A stretch of 64,000 nt of DNA from Stratiolaelaps scimitus (Eukaryota; Arthropoda; Arachnida; Mesostigmata; Laelapidae): contig JABWDB010000004.1 of the NCBI GenBank assembly GCA_019614645.1, forward strand, positions 9,796,001-9,860,000, written 5' to 3'. The notes below the pieces were generated by a model. That model ran no database searches. It saw only the letters and a list, made by a program, of their open reading frames with translations, and was not told the DNA's origin. Made by a program: the position numbers and the translations under genes. Below, in pieces: positions 41,476 through 51,211 of the stretch; position 1 is the first letter of the stretch, and each line of letters opens with the position of its first letter.

Positions 41476-41481
41476 TTTATT
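41476..41481 (-). terminator. Poly(A) signal candidate for the calpain gene
   Basis: AATAAA on the minus strand about 265 bases past the calpain stop. A second hexamer lies at 41425-41430. Either would give a short 3' UTR. Confidence 0.5.
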
Positions 41482-41744
41482 CGTAAATCTCTTTCAAGGC
41501 TCCGCTTCTTCATCTCTCTTTTTGTCACCCCTAAATGTAAATATGTACAGGCATAAAATGAACTTGAAAGAAAATAAACATTTGTCTGAATAATTATATT
41601 CATGTATATCTATTAATTAATACTAGAGACTAAAATTCGTTGCTGTTCATTCGTCGCGCGGCTCCTCTTGATTGAGCCACATTTATCGAATTATGATTTG
41701 TTAAACACCTCCGCATATGCAGAATACATGGCGACCCTGTCGAT

Positions 41745-43291
41745 CTAGCAAAGAAGGCTGGCGCGTAACCACTGAAACGAGATAATTACAAAAAACGCTT
41801 TAACGGCGTTTAATGTGTGTGTGTGTGTGTGTTTGCTGCTAAATATCAACAATATCAACATGATAACAGAAAGCGGTCTATAAATTGTGATATGAGATGT
41901 GAACGAACTCCAACCGAATTTACGAGATTCAAGTGACGTTCGGCGTAGTGTTGAGTCGTCGGTGACGTGAGCACTAGAGCTACTGATTCAAGGAGAAGCC
42001 TATGATAAGCCTATGAACTAAATACTATGGTATTGAAATCGAATCAATAGAGCTTTGCATGTCTGCAGCAATGATGCATTAATGAAAAACTCGAACCATA
42101 AAAATCATATACCTCAGCGAGAGACAGTTTAACCGAACCGTTTTGGAGCGGGTCCTTCTTCTCGAACGCTCCTATAATTACGTTTGCAAAGAGGTCAATT
42201 AATGAATACGCATTTAGCAATCGTATGTGGTTACAAGCAAAACAAACAAGCCATAACACGGAGGAATAGTAGCGAATACATGAATATGTCTTTATCAAAT
42301 ACCCATATAGTATGATAAACAGTATTACTGCACTAATCGTACGCACCAATATAAATATTCAATGTCTAACGATATTTACCAAATGCGGCAGCTAGATGAA
42401 GAACGCAGGCGACAAAATCGCCGAATCGGAGAGTTCCATCCTTTCTCATATAGCGCAGAACCAATAACGAAAGTATATCCGAGTTGAGTTTGAAACCTAA
42501 AAGTAAAGGTTTGGTAAAACATTTTGTTAGCTCGATGATTTTTTTGTCTGTGATAATTGTGTTTCCGGGGCACGTGAAATGATTGGTACGATGGATACAC
42601 TAGTTCTTTGCTGGCAAGTGATCGTTTGAATGCTGTCGGTTTTAGTTTGCAGTTGAAATAATTTATTCATTTATTTATTACGATAGTTTCTCACGGTTCA
42701 ATACGATAATGACTCAGAAGCAAGGGAGGCAGGTGGCTTCCCTTTTTATTTTGAAGCCTGAAAATTGATTTTTAGTTAACGGACCAATATCTTCGAGAGC
42801 CTCCTTGAGCCGGTCGGCACGCAGCACTCCTACGGTGCCCTTTGTGTACGCCTTGAAAACATTCTGCCACCATTTTAGCGAGCAGATGAAATGCTTGTAG
42901 TCTTGATATCTCAATCGACCCAATCCACTGTTGTCCATTGCCAGAACTACCTGTCGGCAGACCTCCATCGTTGCGCAACTTTTCACGTAGTCTGAAAATT
43001 GCAAATTCAAGTAACGAACGACAAACTGTTTACCAACAGAGCCAACCTCACAGGATTCAATTCTGGACGCAGAGTTGCCGTGTCACTATCTACTGTTAAA
43101 CACCGACGAGTTGACACCTACCATTTGGTAGGCAGGTCTCAAGGATTTCCTGCAAATCAAACGCGTTCACGCATTTGTGCTCATCAGCCATTTGTAGAAA
43201 CACCTGCTCGTAGGTGGCCAATGAGGTCTCCATTTGCGGCTGGACCTTCTTGAATGGTGACCGAGTGCAGCTAACAGTGTACTCGATGCAT
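41745..43291 (-). CDS. CalpC: Calpain exons 9-13: penta-EF-hand domain and C-terminus
   Basis: Exons are 43291-43122, 42991-42785, 42496-42380, 42171-42113 and 41771-41745. They encode a full penta-EF-hand region: [14 protein letters not shown] (EF1), [21 protein letters not shown] (EF2), [22 protein letters not shown] (EF3), [16 protein letters not shown] (EF4) and [14 protein letters not shown] (EF5). The protein ends EWLRASLLC and TAG at 41747-41745. The EF2 loop has Leu at position 5 and Asp at 12, and the EF3 loop lacks its first Asp, so calcium binding there is probably weak. The last exon is only 27 bases. The donor of exon 10 (ATTG|GTCCGT) is unusually weak. Confidence 0.9.
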
Positions 43292-44709
43292 CTGCAAAAG
43301 ACGACGCATTCAGATTGGAGATATATATATATATATATATTGATTGTGTATAGCAACGCTAAAAAGTGAATCTTTTTTGAGCCAAATTTGGTAACATACT
43401 TGAGTTTTGTTGGTTTCTCAGAGAACACTCGAAGGGTGAATAGAGCTTCCTCGCCAGGCTCGAATGTTGTCGGTATCACCACATAGTGACCTTGCTCTAA
43501 AGGGCATCGAACACACACCTGCAAGATGAAATTGAAGCATATGATAAAACATATCCACTAATCCTGCTATTTATATTTTCTGGGGCGCCTGCTCCTAAAA
43601 TGAATGTATACGACAGTGGCGCGCTATCAGTCAGTCAGTTAGTAGTATGAAGTACAATTGCGATGTGCAGTGTCATCACCCTTAGACAACTCAGGTAACG
43701 GTGGCGTACTGCATGATCCGGCAAATATCTCCCTGGGGTAACTATCACAACCCGCTGAGAGTTCATCCCCCAAGCAGCTAAACAGAACACCCCTCTACGC
43801 CTCATCTCAGCTCATCAAGATCACGGGGTTGCGGGTGCAGTTTTTGACTAGCTAATTTCTTCAGAGATTATCATTCACCCAAATCGCATTCTAGATCCTG
43901 TGGTTATCGATAGTGTCCGAAACTTGTTCGTATTTGAAATAAGCTTAGCACAGAAAGCTTGTATACACCTTTTGCACCATGTGTTCTGCTTTTACTTATA
44001 ATAATCATATACAATAGGTAATAACAATTATTAATATACTATGGACGTTGAGAGTTGCAGCCTCCGTTGCAACACACACATGGAAGATACACGTCATGTG
44101 GTTGATATAGTAATCACTGAGGATGCACTAGGGCCAGTTGATCTGGGCGCGAATGACTTCATTTGCATCTATTTGCCTTCCGTGTTATTACCTGCTTGTA
44201 ATTGGAGTAATGAGAGCTGAGCAATGATTTGACTTCCTTAAAATAGATCTTCGTTAGCGGCTCTTGAACCGGCTTTTGGCAATGATATACGGTGAACCCA
44301 ATTACCTGGAAAGCGAACGAACATAATCACTTAATTCATATCATTTTGATCTTCTAACATGGTTGCTTACTGTTGGTGGTGGTCAATAAATTTCGATAAA
44401 TGAGTCCTGTCGAAACGGCGCATCTCTCTTCATCTAACCTTTGGCTCAATGACAGCATCTTGGCACAGGGATATGACAACACTCTCTCCCTCCTGGACAG
44501 ACAGGGCCATCTGGGGATTCATGTGGAAGGTATCCGTATTATTCCGACAACCGCCACCGCTGACACCCCGTTGCCATCGTTCCTTAGCCAGCTTCACCTG
44601 GAACACCACAATCGAAATGGGTACAAGCTAGGTTGTAAGCTTGATTCGGATGGATAGAAATTGAGCGTTGGGCAAATATCCAGAACAGCAATTTCGTACT
44701 TATAAAAAC

Positions 44710-44785
<76 letters not shown>

Positions 44786-47700
44786 TCAGATACATTATTA
44801 TTATTATTAAGTATTATATGATATTATTTGCAGACACGAGCTCATTTCTTACCTGCCAGGGTGTCCTTCCCTTAAGTGAAGGTTCATCGCGGGATGTCTC
44901 TGCATCGAGGTGCACAACCTCAAAGGTCGTGAACGTTGACGCGACCTCGGCGAAGGTCATGAAGAACTCGCCTTCGGCCAATGCTCGCGGACCCAAGGCC
45001 CGCTGCTGGTCATCCCGACCTAATCGCTCAAATTCGGTACAGTCTTTGACATGAGCCGTCGCAATGGGAGCGCGAAGTCTCACGAGACGCAGTTGATCTC
45101 CCCGGGAGGTGACCATCTCGCAGAAATGCGAGATGCGGTAGTTGATACCGACAACGATACCGTTCGGTAACCGTTCGTTGGGTCCGAATCTACTATTCCC
45201 GCTTGTCTAGAAGCATGGCAGAAATATTGAGATTGTTTGTCAGGTGGAGAACGAACAATCGGGACGTTCGTTATACCGTACAGTGGTGAGGAAATAATTT
45301 AGATTATTGATATCAATTTAATTAATTAATTAATTATTGATATTAATTAATTATTAAGTATATCGGAGAACTTTTATGACACCACACAGAGTGACTCGAA
45401 TCAGCGTGAACCAATATTACCCAGCGGGGAGACGGAGATATTTCAGCTTACAATTACTACAAAATAAATATATCGACTTTCGCAGACAACGCGACGATGG
45501 ATTGTAACTTGTAAATATAGACGGAGCGGCAAATCGAGCTGAGAATGTTTACCCCATTCGATGTGCTATTATTGTTGTTGTTGTTGTTGCTGCTATTGTT
45601 GTTGCTGCTGCTGCTGCTGCTGTTGTTGTTATTGTTGCTGCTGCTGGAATTATTGTTACTGCCGTTGGTGTTGGCGGTTGGTGGGACGACGAGTGCGGTA
45701 ACGATACTCGTCCTTGTGAGGAGATAGTCTAGTGTTGACGGCTGTTCAATGCTCAGACCTTCGGTGACACCACCCGTCAGATCGGAGAGGCCGTCCATAG
45801 AGTTGCCGTATTTCAGTGCCTCGTACGAGCCGTACATCCTTTGAGTGGCAATATCCAACAGTTCCAAAGAAAGCGAATTCAATATAATGATATTATATGA
45901 CGTTTTTTTATCTTTAGCTGGAAATTAGTTCATTTGTCTAGAATAATCATTATTAACCTATATATAAACATAATAATACAGCTCTGTATTTAAATAGTTT
46001 ACTAGTTAGAACACGAGGTATGAGATTTTAATTTATAAATATGTTTTATAAAATGGCACTTAATTAATTTTGATTTAAAACAATTAATCATATATGTGCT
46101 TCGGATGTTACAGTCGTAGCACCAGGATGCAACTCGGTATCATTTCATTTCATTAGTGGTTTATTTTCGGAACTGCAGTTTCACAATGCTTAAGTTCTCG
46201 CAAAAAAAAAATTGAATAAAAGGTGTATATAAAACAAGGTCAGAATAATCTGACTTATAAAACGGTCAGGACAATCTGACTTACAACGTGGTCAGGATAG
46301 TCTGAAACATATCGTAACCAGGATAATCTGAAATATATCAAGAATGCCGTTCTTCGTTGATGCAAGAAAACAGGCATATAGTGAATCCATCCACCTTGAT
46401 TGATTGCTTGGTTAATTGATGAACGGATCGCATCTACAATAGAAGAATCTCGCACAATACGAAATTGTATTGAAAGTACTCGACACACCGGTAGGGCTTA
46501 CTTTTGCTAGTGTTAGTAGGGCTTACTTTTGCCCTGAAAAGGTTGTCAGGATTGTCGAATTGCATAAAGCATTACAACTGTCACAAGTAAACGACGCTCA
46601 AAGTCGATCTATAATTATTTATCGTAATCGTCCAGTGGGCTCAGACCATTTATTTTTAACAAGATTATCCCCCTCGAGAAATTTAATTAATAAAATTTAA
46701 CCATAGCCAGCGTCTTATTTGGACTTCATAATAAGAGCTGCACAAATAGTTGCGCACTCCGTAGTAATAACATAATCGTGTTGAAAGATGCAAGATACAT
46801 ATATATATATATATATATATATACAGGGACAGATAGCTAAATAGGATTTTAGTTGTCACTTGTCATTGTGACCGAGCCCATTTGGGGCGGTGCTCGCGTC
46901 GATGCATTATTGCTCCCGAGCCACGTTCAAAATGTTCTCACACGAAGAAGACGCGCAGGCGGCAAACACAGATACACCCTATTTCCTGTAGCATGCTACG
47001 TAGCATCGATGATGGTGCACGGTGGCTTTGTTCATATGACGACATCGTCATCCGACAGCGCCAGCCGTCGCAACGTTGTACATCACTGTTAAACGTTCTT
47101 CTCGTGCCCGCCAGCACCGAACTCCGTTAGCGTTAACCCGTGCCCGCCTCGTTTCCGAGTGAATATTCCGCTGCCGAATACGAACGCTCATCGCGATCGA
47201 CCGGGCGCGTCGGTCGCGAAATCTCCTCCAAGCATTCCCTCATTTTCGGTGGAAGCTAACCTCTTGATGATGTCGATAACAACGACAATGATCATACGTT
47301 GGGACAATGATGCCGCTTCTGCTTCCTCTGCGGATTATGACGATGATTTTTGGAAACGAACCAGCACAAATCTTGTTGACGAATGTTTCGTAGGAAAATT
47401 ATGTTTTCGATGTAAATAATAAACAGCACACGCATACACACACGCGCGCGGTTACAGCTCGTCTCCTTTTTCATCGTCGTTATCTATTCTGTTATTCACG
47501 CGAGCAATGGCGACCCTCTTCGTTTGAGACACAGAGCGACACCGGCTGAACCGAGGCGAATCCACGCTGCAGCGCGCTTCTCGTGGGTGTGGACTATGGC
47601 GCCGTCGTTGAACGAAGATATTCGCTTAACGTTGGCGTCTCTCAAAATGATTATTTGCGTCCGCTGCTGCCCCTGCTGAGCTATAACACTGAATCACCAC

Positions 47701-49512
47701 GGTACGTTGTGGTGTTTTCGCAATATTTGTTTGTTTTTTTGTGGTGGAAACTTGTAATCGGCTTCGAACTGCTCGCGAGCTGACTGACTGTCAGCGCATG
47801 GCAGGGTCGGCAAACGCAAACGACCAACAAGCGAGAAAATGACCTGACAAAATAAAGCTCGAACATAACGGTGAACACTGAAGAATATATGTGGGTACGC
47901 ATACGGGGGGGGGATGGAGCATGTTGGCAACAAAGAGAAAAAAAACTGTGGTACGTTTGTCACTAGTACCCCTTCTCCACCGCCCTCGCATAGGTGAGTG
48001 AAGATTGCTGAAACTTAACTCGGGTGGGTACACGCGTGACGCGAGAGAATTACTGTGCGCGAAGCTTCACCGTGTTTTGCTGAATTACGAAGTTTTCATG
48101 GACGTCGATTGTCACGGACTTCGTGAAGCATTACTGCGACCGTGTCACTAGCGTTTTCACGTGTGGCATTTGGAAGCGCACTTACTGGTGGTGGGGAGGA
48201 ATGGGTGTAACCTGTGAGAAGTCCCAACCGTAGGACAATGAAACTATTCAACGTTCTCTTATGAACTCATACTTTGGTGCAGACTGAGTCTAATAAACCA
48301 TTGAGGGCAAAGCACAACTGTACAGGAAACAGTGATATCGGGTCTGATTGCTAAAGTCCGCAACGCGAACTACTGTATGCAACTTATGACTCCAAGGAAT
48401 CACTTTCAATGTCCTTACAATTACGTTGTATGTTTCACCTCGTAATTTCACTCGTGAGCTGACGTTGTAGCCCAGCGCACGCCACCCGTGGCCAACAACA
48501 ATCCCTTAATTTAATCATCAACATGTTCGTCGGTGTATCTACGGACAAAAATGAGTCTAATAATTCATCACGCAGATTTCATTTGGTACTGACTTGGCAT
48601 AGGCTTTTTCGAGGAGAGCCGACCAAAAGTGGTTTGCCGAATGGGGTCCATTGCAGTGGATGAAGACGAGTTTCCCGTTGAACGTGGGCAGCCGATCATC
48701 GATGAGCACTTCTTTCCAGTCTCCAGCCCACCAAACGCGAAAACGGAAGAGGCCACAGTATTCGTCTTCGGGTGAAAAGCCCTGATCGGCCGGCACCACA
48801 CGATAAAATAACGCCCTGAAAAAATGACATCACTCGTTGCCATAGGTATCTGTACACACGTTCGTTTCTCTTAACATTAAACATGCAGTAATGTAGTACA
48901 ATCGTAGGGCTGCACTTCTGATTCATTTCGACCAACGATTGAAATCTGTGATGAGTAAGCCAGCTGCAGTTCAACTAGTATGAGTCCCATGCTTCGCCTC
49001 AATCCTTCAAATCAATTAATCAATCGACATTTAGTGTTACTTCATAAGGGCAAGTGTGACTTGTCAAGATGAAGAGCGCCAAATTAATACGGACCCTACA
49101 TACAGATAGAACAGAGTACCATCAGTCAAGTGGCTGAATAGGAGGCATTGTAGTACATCAGCAATATATACAAACCTGCATGTGGCCAATGTGCCTAGGC
49201 ACGAGACAAGCCATTTGTCGCCAAGTTTGCCAGGGGTTAACTCGAATAGCGAAGGTCCATCCACCACAAATTCAGGATTGGCACAGATTTCCTAGACGAG
49301 ATATAATTGAAAACAAAGAAAGAATGAAATCAACATATTACCACAGATATATATATGCAGCATTTCTATTATGGTGAACACACCACCTTAGTTTACTTAA
49401 TAAATAGCACATAGAAAATATCCATAAACTAACCCAGATTTCATTGATGTACGCATTACGACAATATATACACATATACATTATACGCAACAATTTGCAT
49501 ACCCCACATTTT

Positions 49513-49555
<43 letters not shown>

Positions 49556-51211
49556 AAGTATCATAATTCATTGTTGTAACAAACTGTGTACAACGACGTC
49601 ATGCCGTACGGCTGATTCCTCTCCCACGCTTTTGTCGTTACGCTATCATCACAGCACCACGTTAACTATTATCAGTGTCAGACACTCATGGTCTATTGCC
49701 AATGTTCTCATCAGCAAGAATTCTCGCTTCTCTTGCTATGGGGGATTTAATTTCATTCATAGGGCTGAAGTGTACGCACGTCGAGTCATTGCATTCGTGA
49801 ATAGATATCGTGGACGCTTTCGGCTCCGTCGACTCTCGGAGCGAGGCGAACGCCCCCGTGACCGGTGAAGATACGCCACGCGACGCTGAATCTTGAAAAT
49901 ATCTATGTACATTTATCCCTACATGTGGACGTCTGATGAATTGTTTCGAATTCGGGCCATCCAAGTTAACGAGAACAGAGCCCGACAAATTAGGATTTGG
50001 GCCGCTATTGGCCAGTGGCTGTTGTGCTGCTATCATATTTCGCTGCGGTAACACAGAAACGACGAGTGCTAATCTCGACGCGGAAAATGCTCGTTATCCA
50101 CCCGGCTAAATTAGCGACCGACACATAAATAGAATAGATAGCGATGACTCGGCTAACATCGCTCAAAGCGATGAATGGGACACTGCAGCCTTCTACTGGC
50201 TGGACGAGTGCGATCTCTCAGTTGGTGCTGCGTATAACGGTTGTGTCGACAGATAATCCTCGTTGCATCATGCGCAATATTCGATGAACTGAAAGGATGT
50301 TAGATTATCAAGTGGCCGAGCGAATCACGTCATAGTTGAAAGACCCACTTATATGTACATTATCTAAGTATGTCTGAAACGCGTACGCGTTTCATTAAAC
50401 AAAGCTGTGTTGATGACCCCAGGCTAGTTATCGAATAGGTGGTTCAGGAGATGGCAACGAGAATGAATTAATTGAATTATTCGATTAAACAGTTCGAGGA
50501 TAGCTAAGTCTCTGGCTGTAGAAAGCCGGAAGCCGCGGGATCGAGTCCTACCACGTGGTGGCATAAGCGAGAACTAAAGCATTGTAGAATTGCAGTTCCG
50601 TCAATAGACCAACGAAAACTTTATACTCATCAATTCTATGGAACAGAATTATTCAAATCAATTTGACATTCTGTAATTAGAGCGACAATAATTATATATA
50701 TATATATATATATAATACATTATTAGTTAAAAAAAAACATATTTGTAGCATGGTCGGGTGATGATGATGAACTACAAACAACTATGAACCAACTTTTACA
50801 CCATGATATTGTATATATATTTACTTAATAGCTGTTAGTGAGGTAATTCAAAGTAGCGCATGATCTCATATTGAAGAAGGGAGTTCTAACCATCGTCATA
50901 CAAATTACAATGCGATCTCTCGTGATAGATTTCCGACTCACATGGGGGCGCTTCCAGACGAACTGGAACGGCGGCGTCTGATGATAGAAAACAGTCGACT
51001 GTACGGCGGGAAACTCGGGGTCCTCGTAGAGCCGGCCCCGCTCGAGGCTTTTCCGTACGCGCTCGAAGTCCGACATGAAGGCCGTCGGCCTTTCCTGGCC
51101 GTCGCGGTTGTCCTGGACGTCTTGACGGCGATTTGAGCTGCGGTGGCCACCCGCAGCCGGTGAAGCGGAACGGGGTGTCACCACCGAAGCGCGGATTGTG
51201 CCCGTTCGACT
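41745..51211 (-). CDS. CalpC: Calpain-C-like catalytically dead calpain, 13 exons
   Basis: Calpains are calcium-dependent cysteine proteases; some members, such as Drosophila calpain C, are inactive. Thirteen exons on the minus strand join in frame: 51211-50942, 49291-49176, 48815-48594, 45838-45553, 45206-44853, 44597-44439, 44305-44192, 43518-43400, 43291-43122, 42991-42785, 42496-42380, 42171-42113, 41771-41745. They total 2220 bases (739 codons plus TAG), and every intron is GT-AG with matching phase. Domain order is CysPc, domain III (C2-like), penta-EF-hand. The triad is lost: Lys at codon 116 for Cys, Ile at 319 for His, Ala at 344 for Asn. The oxyanion Gln position is Pro. An ATG at 51076-51074 gives 694 residues, near the length of Drosophila calpain C. 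Exon 1 is open 45 codons further 5' to an acceptor, so an upstream exon may exist. An Asn/Ser-rich insert sits in the protease core. Conservation of all exon borders argues for a functional pseudoprotease, not a pseudogene. Confidence 0.93.
43400..44597 (-). CDS. CalpC: Calpain exons 6-8: domain III (C2-like)
   Basis: Three exons: 44597-44439, 44305-44192 and 43518-43400. They encode [13 protein letters not shown] and TFHMNPQ (the domain III start), then VIGFTVYHC, then [24 protein letters not shown], the standard C2-like beta-sandwich motifs. Borders are TTCCAG|GTGAAG/AAG|GTTAGA, TTCCAG|GTAATT/CAG|GTAATA and TTGCAG|GTGTGT/CTCAA|GTATGT. The domain looks intact and could still bind lipid or partners. 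Confidence 0.9.
44713..44784. repeat. (TA)n microsatellite in a calpain intron
   Basis: A 72-base TA run in the intron between exons 5 and 6 (44598-44852), so most of that short intron is simple sequence. Length change here would alter intron size directly. Confidence 0.95.
44853..45206 (-). CDS. CalpC: Calpain exon with lost His and Asn, end of CysPc and start of domain III
   Basis: The acceptor is GCTTCTAG|ACAAGC and the donor CCCTGGCAG|GTAAGA. The former His block reads [11 protein letters not shown] where active enzymes have GxVxGHAYSVT, so the His is Ile (codon at 45146-45144). The Asn block reads LVRLRAPIA in place of LxRxRNPWG, so the Asn is Ala (45071-45069). The segment [23 protein letters not shown] matches the conserved end of the protease core. 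Confidence 0.93.
45553..45838 (-). CDS. CalpC: Calpain exon with Asn/Ser-rich insert
   Basis: The exon starts with [12 protein letters not shown] and DLTGGVTE, standard calpain core, then [13 protein letters not shown]. It then runs into about 40 residues of mostly Asn and Ser, encoded by an AAC/AAT/AGC repeat seen as (TTG/CTG)n on the + strand at about 45570-45660. The donor is AATGGG|GTAAAC, phase 0. The insert lies just before the former catalytic His segment, a loop in active calpains. It is longer than anything I would expect there and is probably repeat expansion tolerated in a non-catalytic protein. Confidence 0.88.
45572..45652. repeat. (TTG/CTG)n trinucleotide repeat in calpain coding sequence
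   Basis: Interrupted TTG and CTG units on the + strand encode the Asn/Ser tract of the calpain on the minus strand. It is in frame and coding, unlike the other trinucleotide repeats here. Confidence 0.9.
46150..46206 (-). mobile_element. SINE 3' fragment (D) in a calpain intron
   Basis: On the minus strand it reads GCGAGAACTTAAGCATTGTG, AAACTGCAGTTCCG and AATAAACCACTAATG, the shared SINE tail. It is preceded by a run of T and lacks the tRNA-like head. It ends in an ATGAA-type repeat. It sits beside the 26-bp minisatellite at 46238. Confidence 0.65.
46238..46342. repeat. 26-bp minisatellite, four diverged copies, in a calpain intron
   Basis: Units of 26-27 bases begin at 46238, 46264, 46290 and 46317. 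Each has a core like CAGGATAATCTGA. They are diverged by several bases per unit, so this is an old array. Confidence 0.8.
46491..46532. repeat. 17-bp direct repeat
   Basis: GTAGGGCTTACTTTTGC occurs at 46491-46507 and 46516-46532, separated by 8 bases, inside the same calpain intron. Confidence 0.85.
48594..48815 (-). CDS. CalpC: Calpain CysPc core exon
   Basis: It encodes the conserved middle of the protease core: [31 protein letters not shown] and [11 protein letters not shown]. The acceptor is TTTTTTCAG|GGCG and the donor GCCAA|GTCAGT (phase 2), completing a Lys codon with the next exon. A 2.75-kb intron follows (45839-48593) that carries a SINE fragment and a minisatellite. Confidence 0.92.
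49176..49291 (-). CDS. CalpC: Calpain exon with the dead active-site Cys position
   Basis: It encodes [12 protein letters not shown] followed by the active-site block, which reads PGKLGDKW where active calpains have QGxLGDCW. The catalytic Cys is an AAA Lys codon at 49216-49214, and the oxyanion-hole Gln is Pro. Borders are TCTAG|GAAATC and ATGCAG|GTTTGT (phase 2). It splices without a gap onto the ALFYRVVP block of the next exon. Confidence 0.92.
49292..50941. other. Calpain intron, 1.65 kb
   Basis: It lies between visible calpain exons 1 and 2 and contains SINE copy A (50494-50617) in opposite orientation to the gene, and two TA tracts (49519-49552, 50695-50715). No additional exon is needed: the flanking exons join in phase 0. 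Confidence 0.8.
50494..50617 (+). mobile_element. tRNA-derived SINE, full copy (A)
   Basis: The head resembles a tRNA: GGATAGCTAAG (A-box-like), then CTGGCTGTAGAAAGCCGG, an anticodon-arm-like hairpin whose loop fits a tRNA(Tyr) GTA anticodon, then GGGATCGAGTCC (B-box-like). The body ends in AAGCATTGTAGAATTGCAG and CAATAGACC. The same head and tail recur at 52354 and on the minus strand at 36418. No protein is encoded; such elements move using a LINE's enzymes. Confidence 0.7.
50942..51211 (-). CDS. CalpC: Calpain exon 1 of those visible: N-terminus and start of CysPc
   Basis: The exon follows a strong acceptor (a pyrimidine-rich tract ending ATTCCAG) and ends at CCCCAT|GTGAGT in phase 0. Its 3' half reads [15 protein letters not shown] and FVWKRPH, the typical calpain opening before the active-site Cys segment. 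The preferred start ATG is at 51076-51074 (protein beginning MSDFERV). The 45 codons before it are open, basic and Ser/Gly-rich and could be 5' leader or extra coding sequence. Confidence 0.85.

Larger units (their letters stand above)
45839..48593. other. Calpain intron, 2.75 kb
   Basis: The largest intron of the calpain gene. It carries the SINE 3' fragment D, the 26-bp minisatellite, a 17-bp direct repeat and a TA tract (46798-46822). No exon recognised inside; the flanking exons join in phase without one. Confidence 0.8.

Noticed and set aside
44400..44657. 85-codon open frame on the + strand
   Set aside because: It is the antisense shadow of the calpain domain III exon at 44439-44597.
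49176..49291. Calling the calpain an active protease
   Set aside because: The active-site Cys, His and Asn positions are all replaced in well-supported exons, so activity is not credible.
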